Shown here: in pieces, positions 23,481 through 24,548 of the stretch
How the letters are laid out: each line of letters opens with the position of its first letter
Numbering within the stretch: the first letter of the stretch is position 1
NCBI GenBank assembly: GCA_002309425.1
Contig: DBXD01000063.1
Location: forward strand, 7,272 to 31,819
DNA: 24,548 nt
Reading direction: 5' to 3'
From: Cyanobacteria bacterium UBA1221
Lineage (GTDB): Bacteria > Cyanobacteriota > Vampirovibrionia > Gastranaerophilales > Gastranaerophilaceae
Notes under the pieces: model-generated
Seen by the model: only the letters and a program-made list of their open reading frames with translations
What the model was told of the DNA's origin: nothing
Database searches by the model: none
Program-made: the position numbers and the translations under genes

Positions 23481-24266
23481 ATGACAAAAATCGGTGTTGT
23501 AGGGTTAGGTCTTATTGGTGGTTCAATATTTAAAGATTTGAAATCGCTTGGACATGATGTTGTTGCGGTTTCTCAATCTCAGTCGGGCGGGGATATTTAT
23601 AAAAATTATGATGTTTTAAAGGAGTGTGAGATTGTATTTGTGTGTACAGCGATGAATAAAACGCTCTCTGTGCTTGATGCATTGGAAAATATTCTTGGCA
23701 GAAATACAATAGTAACGGATGTATGCAGCCTGAAAACATTTGTTTGTAAGAAGTTCAGATCGTATATTTTTATTCCGTCACATCCGATGGCAGGAACGGA
23801 GCATAAAGGTTATGAGAATTCTTTTGAGGGACTATTTAAAGGTGCTACCTGGGTTTTGACTCCATTTAAAAGTACCCCGAATGAGAATATTGAAAAACTG
23901 GTAGAAGTAATAAAGCAGCTTGGTGCAAACCCTTTGTTTACAACACCAACCGAGCATGACAAGGCGGCTGCAATGATTTCTCACATGCCAATGTTGATTT
24001 CTCAGGCACTATTTCTTGCTGCCAGTGATTCAGAGCTTGCTCTGAACATGGCATCAAGCGGGTTTAGAGATATGACAAGACTTGCTCTTTCAAACGAAGA
24101 AATGGCTGCGGATATGATAAATATGAACCATGAGAACATCCAAAATGCAGTACTGAAACTGTATAAATCAGTAGGGGAGCTGACTTCCGGGGATTATCCA
24201 AAGTTGATAAAAGACATTAAACAAAAAAGAAGTCAAATGTTTACAAAAAATGTAAACAAATATTAA
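23481..24266 (+). CDS. tyrA: Prephenate (or arogenate) dehydrogenase
   Basis: This 261-aa enzyme oxidatively decarboxylates prephenate (or arogenate) in tyrosine synthesis. The Rossmann motif G-L-G-L-I-G (8-13) sits at the N-terminus. H-P-M-A-G-T-E-H-K-G (101-110) and G-F-R-D-M-T-R (194-200) are the substrate-site signatures. After the second beta strand comes S-Q-S-Q (31-34) in place of an acidic residue, which may mean NADP rather than NAD; that is inference. It is a short monofunctional form: no chorismate mutase and no ACT domain. I start at ATG 23481, with GAGG about 6 nt upstream inside the end of alr; an in-frame ATG at 23436 would overlap alr by 43 nt. It shares the alr transcript. 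Confidence 0.94.
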   Translation: MTKIGVVGLGLIGGSIFKDLKSLGHDVVAVSQSQSGGDIYKNYDVLKECEIVFVCTAMNKTLSVLDALENILGRNTIVTDVCSLKTFVCKKFRSYIFIPSHPMAGTEHKGYENSFEGLFKGATWVLTPFKSTPNENIEKLVEVIKQLGANPLFTTPTEHDKAAAMISHMPMLISQALFLAASDSELALNMASSGFRDMTRLALSNEEMAADMINMNHENIQNAVLKLYKSVGELTSGDYPKLIKDIKQKRSQMFTKNVNKY

Positions 24267-24277
24267 CACAAGTTAAT

Positions 24278-24303
24278 AATCAGATTGATTTATAATTTTT
24301 TTT
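24278..24303 (+). terminator. Weak terminator-like hairpin after tyrA
   Basis: AATCA (24278-24282) pairs with TGATT (24286-24290), then T8 (24296-24303) follows after a 5-nt gap. The stem is short and AT-rich, so it would be weak; it is the only candidate before the next transcription unit. Confidence 0.3.
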
Positions 24304-24393
24304 AATATACAATCAGACAGGTGCTTCCGGCACAACGAACTTTTGAAATAAATAGCGTAGTTAAGAAATATTAAGTTTATGTGGTTAATCCAC

Positions 24394-24427
24394 TTGACAA
24401 AGTTGCTTGAAGTATTACGATTATAAG
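24394..24427 (+). promoter_or_regulatory. Probable rRNA operon promoter
   Basis: A perfect TTGACA (24394-24399) precedes GATTATAAG (24419-24427), the best -10 region, giving a spacing of about 19-20 nt. A 6-bp hairpin GGTTCG/CGAACC (24427-24444) follows at once, at the start of the likely transcript. Confidence 0.5.
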
Positions 24428-24548
24428 GTTCGCAAAGACGAACCAAAAGACTAGCCCCAAAAGCCGAAAGTGGTTAAGGAATTACGACAGAGTAGTTGGC
24501 ACGAGAGTGTCGGGCAAGCGAAAAAGGATGGAACATTGAAAACAGAAT
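24428..24548 (+). other. Probable 16S rRNA leader (window ends inside it)
   Basis: No open frame is present. The stretch is richer in G and C than its surroundings and ends GGAACATTGAAAACAGAAT, which closely resembles the CTTGAAAACTGAA sequence that precedes 16S rRNA genes in Firmicutes and Cyanobacteria. The rRNA gene body would lie just outside the window. A leader of another structured RNA is the alternative. Confidence 0.5.

Noticed and set aside
24321..24333. GTGC-TTCCG-GCAC stem as part of a tRNA
   Set aside because: No cloverleaf, anticodon arm or CCA-like end can be folded around it.

Overview
The window is an AT-rich bacterial chromosome segment. Its bacterium is a diderm: it carries a giant autotransporter with a Sec signal peptide and an outer-membrane beta-barrel. 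The AT richness, the run of lineage-specific proteins with a short N-terminal Phe-x-Gly tag, a DUF378 protein, and an rRNA leader-like sequence with a TTGAAAACAGAAT motif together suggest an uncultured gut bacterium of the Gastranaerophilales/Vampirovibrionia (Melainabacteria) type. That assignment is inference, since no rRNA body or marker gene lies in the window.

Region 1 (1-3369). After the tail of an upstream gene comes a 479-aa protein of unknown role with a GNAT-like C-terminus. A compact candidate RiPP locus follows: a 74-aa basic peptide with an acidic, Tyr-rich, two-Cys C-terminus (1644-1868), a radical SAM/SPASM enzyme with every expected cysteine (1884-3095), and an overlapping PqqD-like recognition protein (3088-3369). 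This is the best candidate for an undescribed system.

Region 2 (3431-8839). Five genes look like single-gene transcription units and carry remote signatures of phosphoribosyltransferase, guanidino-group-modifying (peptidylarginine/agmatine deiminase-like), ADP-ribosyltransferase (two) and HNH nuclease folds. Four of them have an N-terminal F-x-G tag. All five have a poly-T tract 17-21 nt before the ATG and no Shine-Dalgarno sequence. They look like a co-regulated family of effector-like or protein-modifying enzymes.

Region 3 (8916-20506). A small DUF378 membrane protein is followed by one 3725-aa autotransporter with its own sigma70-type promoter. Its passenger is built of Pmp-like GGAI/FxxN repeats and autotransporter beta-strand repeats, with about five copies of a junction-like module before the barrel.

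Region 4 (20507-22353). An EF-hand protein with a glycine-zipper segment sits in unusually repeat-rich intergenic DNA: several palindromic elements, a pair of related hairpins, and inverted copies of an octamer-periodic repeat that flank the gene.

Region 5 (22354-24548). Alanine racemase (alr) and prephenate dehydrogenase (tyrA) form a tight two-gene operon with a strong promoter. After tyrA the window ends in what looks like the promoter and leader of an rRNA operon.
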